A stretch of 64,000 bases of DNA, from NCBI GenBank assembly GCA_964351625.1, contig CAYGOV010000004.1, positions 62,001-126,000 of the forward strand. The letters are read 5' to 3'. The notes under the pieces are model-generated. The model was not told the DNA's origin. It saw nothing but the letters and a program-made list of their open reading frames with translations, and did no database searches. The position numbers were made by a program, and so were the translations under genes. This document shows, in pieces, positions 62,618-64,000 of this stretch. Origin of the DNA: Marinoscillum sp964351625. Its GTDB lineage: Bacteria > Bacteroidota > Bacteroidia > Cytophagales > Cyclobacteriaceae. How positions within the stretch are numbered: position 1 is the stretch's first letter; every line of letters begins with the position of its first letter.

Positions 62618-64000
62618 TCACCAGTCGATTGGGAAGTAATCTTTAAGAAACTTGCCGCACCAATGCTTGCCGGTATTGATGCCATCATAAAGTGGATCAA
62701 GTACGCGAGCAGCACCATCTACAATATCCAGCGGTGGTTGAAAGTCATGTAGTTCTTCCTTCTTTCGAGATAGTTCTACGGGATCTTCATCTGTCACCCA
62801 ACCTGTATCTACGGCATTCATATAGATGCCATCTTTCGCAAAATCAGAAGCGGATGTATGCGTCATCATATTCAAAGCAGCCTTGGCCATATTGGTATGA
62901 GGGTGACGGTCTTCTTTGTGGAAGCGATGAAATTTGCCTTCCATTGCTGAGACGTTCACGATGTGCTTCTTTCCGGTGTTATCCTTTCGCATGATATTAG
63001 ACAGCCGATTGCAAAGCACGAAAGGCGCTACAGCATTAACTAACTGTACCTCAACCATTTCAGGTGTTTCAATCTCACCAAGTTTCAATCGCCAACTGTT
63101 CGTTTTACGTAAGTCTACTTGCTGTAGATCTGCATCCAATTTTCCTTCAGGGAAGACTTCTTGACTTACCAGTGAATGATCAAAGCTGTATGGGATTTGA
63201 GAAAGTTTGGCAGAAGCTGTAAGGCCAATACCCACCTCAGGTGACTGCCAAGCCAACGGTAGATTTTTATTTTTTGCGATAGCTTGCCCCGCTACTTCCC
63301 GAATCTGATCTATACAATCTTCGTGATGCCCAAGTAGCTGCCTTGCATTACTCGGGAGATCGGAGAGGGCTTTGCTTTCATTGTCCATCAAATGCTTGTA
63401 GAAGCCAGCCGGGCGCCTTACAGTCTGCGCCGCATTGTTGATGAGTATGTCTAGTCTGTCGAAGTGTGATTCTATATAATTACAAAAAATCTCCACACTA
63501 GGAATATGCCTAAGGTCTAAACCATGGATATGCAATCTGTCGCTCCAATCCTGAAAGTCATCCTCCTTCGCAAACCTCAAAGCCGAATCCACTGGGAATC
63601 GCGTAGTGGCTACCACCGTAGCACCAGCTCGAAGCATCATTAAAGTAATGTGATAACCAATCTTCAATCGCGAACCTGTGACAACAGCCACTTGGCCAGT
63701 GAGATCTGCAGTTTGATATCTTTTTAGATAATTGAACGTTGCACAGTCCATACACATGGAATCATAGAAGTGGTGCACTTCAGTGTAAAGCCGTTTACAT
63801 ACATAGCAGTTTCTGGGGGACTCTAGCTTCAACTTTGGAGTGTTGCCAGCGTGCTCTTCTAGCTGTTTGGGTGCTTCGAAAACCAAGGTTTCTCGCGCAG
63901 ACCGGATACCAGTTAGCTTTCGTGCATGTTTGTCGCGCTCTCTCCGCTTACGCTCTGCAGCCTTTTTGGCATTCTTGCCACGTCTATCAAACTCTTCTCT
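62618..64000 (-). CDS. SDR-family oxidoreductase with N-terminal zinc ribbon, 5' end cut by window edge
   Basis: At least 460 codons; the frame is open to base 64000, so the start lies outside (a TTG at 63886 is probably internal). The visible N-terminus is very basic (GKNAKKAAERKRRERDKHAR). Two CxxC pairs follow (CYVC and CMDC, 16 residues apart), a likely zinc ribbon. Then comes an SDR Rossmann domain: AVVTGSRLKIG (cofactor), LINNAAQT, and a large insertion. The catalytic YxxxK is replaced by TNMAK, so Tyr is missing and classical dehydrogenase activity is doubtful. It is translationally adjacent to truA. Confidence 0.8.
   Translation of the reverse strand, partial: REEFDRRGKNAKKAAERKRRERDKHARKLTGIRSARETLVFEAPKQLEEHAGNTPKLKLESPRNCYVCKRLYTEVHHFYDSMCMDCATFNYLKRYQTADLTGQVAVVTGSRLKIGYHITLMMLRAGATVVATTRFPVDSALRFAKEDDFQDWSDRLHIHGLDLRHIPSVEIFCNYIESHFDRLDILINNAAQTVRRPAGFYKHLMDNESKALSDLPSNARQLLGHHEDCIDQIREVAGQAIAKNKNLPLAWQSPEVGIGLTASAKLSQIPYSFDHSLVSQEVFPEGKLDADLQQVDLRKTNSWRLKLGEIETPEMVEVQLVNAVAPFVLCNRLSNIMRKDNTGKKHIVNVSAMEGKFHRFHKEDRHPHTNMAKAALNMMTHTSASDFAKDGIYMNAVDTGWVTDEDPVELSRKKEELHDFQPPLDIVDGAARVLDPLYDGINTGKHWCGKFLKDYFPIDW

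Overview
ORGANISM. The window reads as chromosome of a Bacteroidota bacterium, most likely of the Cytophagales (Reichenbachiella/Ekhidna/Marivirga-like). This rests on a type IX secretion C-terminal domain (51078-53570), a TonB-dependent receptor paired with a DUF4249 lipoprotein, DUF6495, DUF2911 and SMUG2-type genes, frequent TTG starts, and many TAnnTTTG -7 boxes a short way upstream of genes. The DNA is AT-rich. I see no rRNA, tRNA or CRISPR array. LAYOUT. 1-8189: the menaquinone pair menI-menF (menF runs off the left edge), then single housekeeping genes (histidine phosphatase, glycosyltransferase, metallo-hydrolase, SMUG2-like glycosylase, RluE-like synthase) and a 1028-aa ABCG-type transporter. 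8291-14445: lipoprotein, aldose epimerase, and a MacA/MacB-permease/TolC-like operon with no ATPase gene. 14422-21023: propeller protein, VOC and DUF6495 proteins, TypA, a hydrolase/Crp-family/DinB group. 21111-24005: an unusual DUF4956 + membrane-fusion + outer-membrane-factor operon. 24071-26578: cyclophilin, CvfB-like protein and two hypotheticals. 26713-31669: an uncharacterised five-gene cell-envelope operon that includes an 804-aa leucine-rich-repeat protein. 31684-42960: IF2-N-like protein, dehydrogenase/acyl-CoA ligase/polyphosphate glucokinase operon, DUF2911, GlpF-like channel, WD40 protein, enoyl-CoA hydratase, YaaA, and a DnaQ-UvrC-like fusion. 43171-53570: TonB receptor/DUF4249, DEAD-box helicase, a small charged protein with a long leader, an ABC-F ATPase and a large type IX-secreted protein. 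53571-59807: an accessory island. 59808-64000: pullulanase, TruA, and an SDR with a zinc ribbon that is cut by the right edge. THE ISLAND. It opens with a frameshifted IS3-family transposase remnant. Its centrepiece is a tightly coupled five-gene minus-strand operon (59227 down to 55248): a ThsB-type TIR protein, a canonical TIR protein, a second ThsB-type TIR protein with an extra N-terminal domain, a protein with two TIR-like domains, and a SLOG-domain protein. This resembles Thoeris antiphage defence, in which TIR proteins make an NAD-derived signal sensed by a SLOG domain. However, the usual SIR2-SLOG effector is missing: SLOG stands alone and a tandem-TIR protein sits beside it. I regard this as the strongest candidate for an undescribed system. 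Around it is an ordered set of non-coding repeats. Two minus-strand transcription units (a 111-aa orphan gene and the TIR operon) each have the same roughly 84-bp element just upstream of the start codon. Each then has, further upstream, an array of five inverted-repeat units at an exact 22-bp period, GC-rich in one case and AT-rich in the other. A roughly 60-bp hairpin-bearing repeat lies at or near the 3' end of each unit. All functional statements come from reading motifs by eye; no searches were run.
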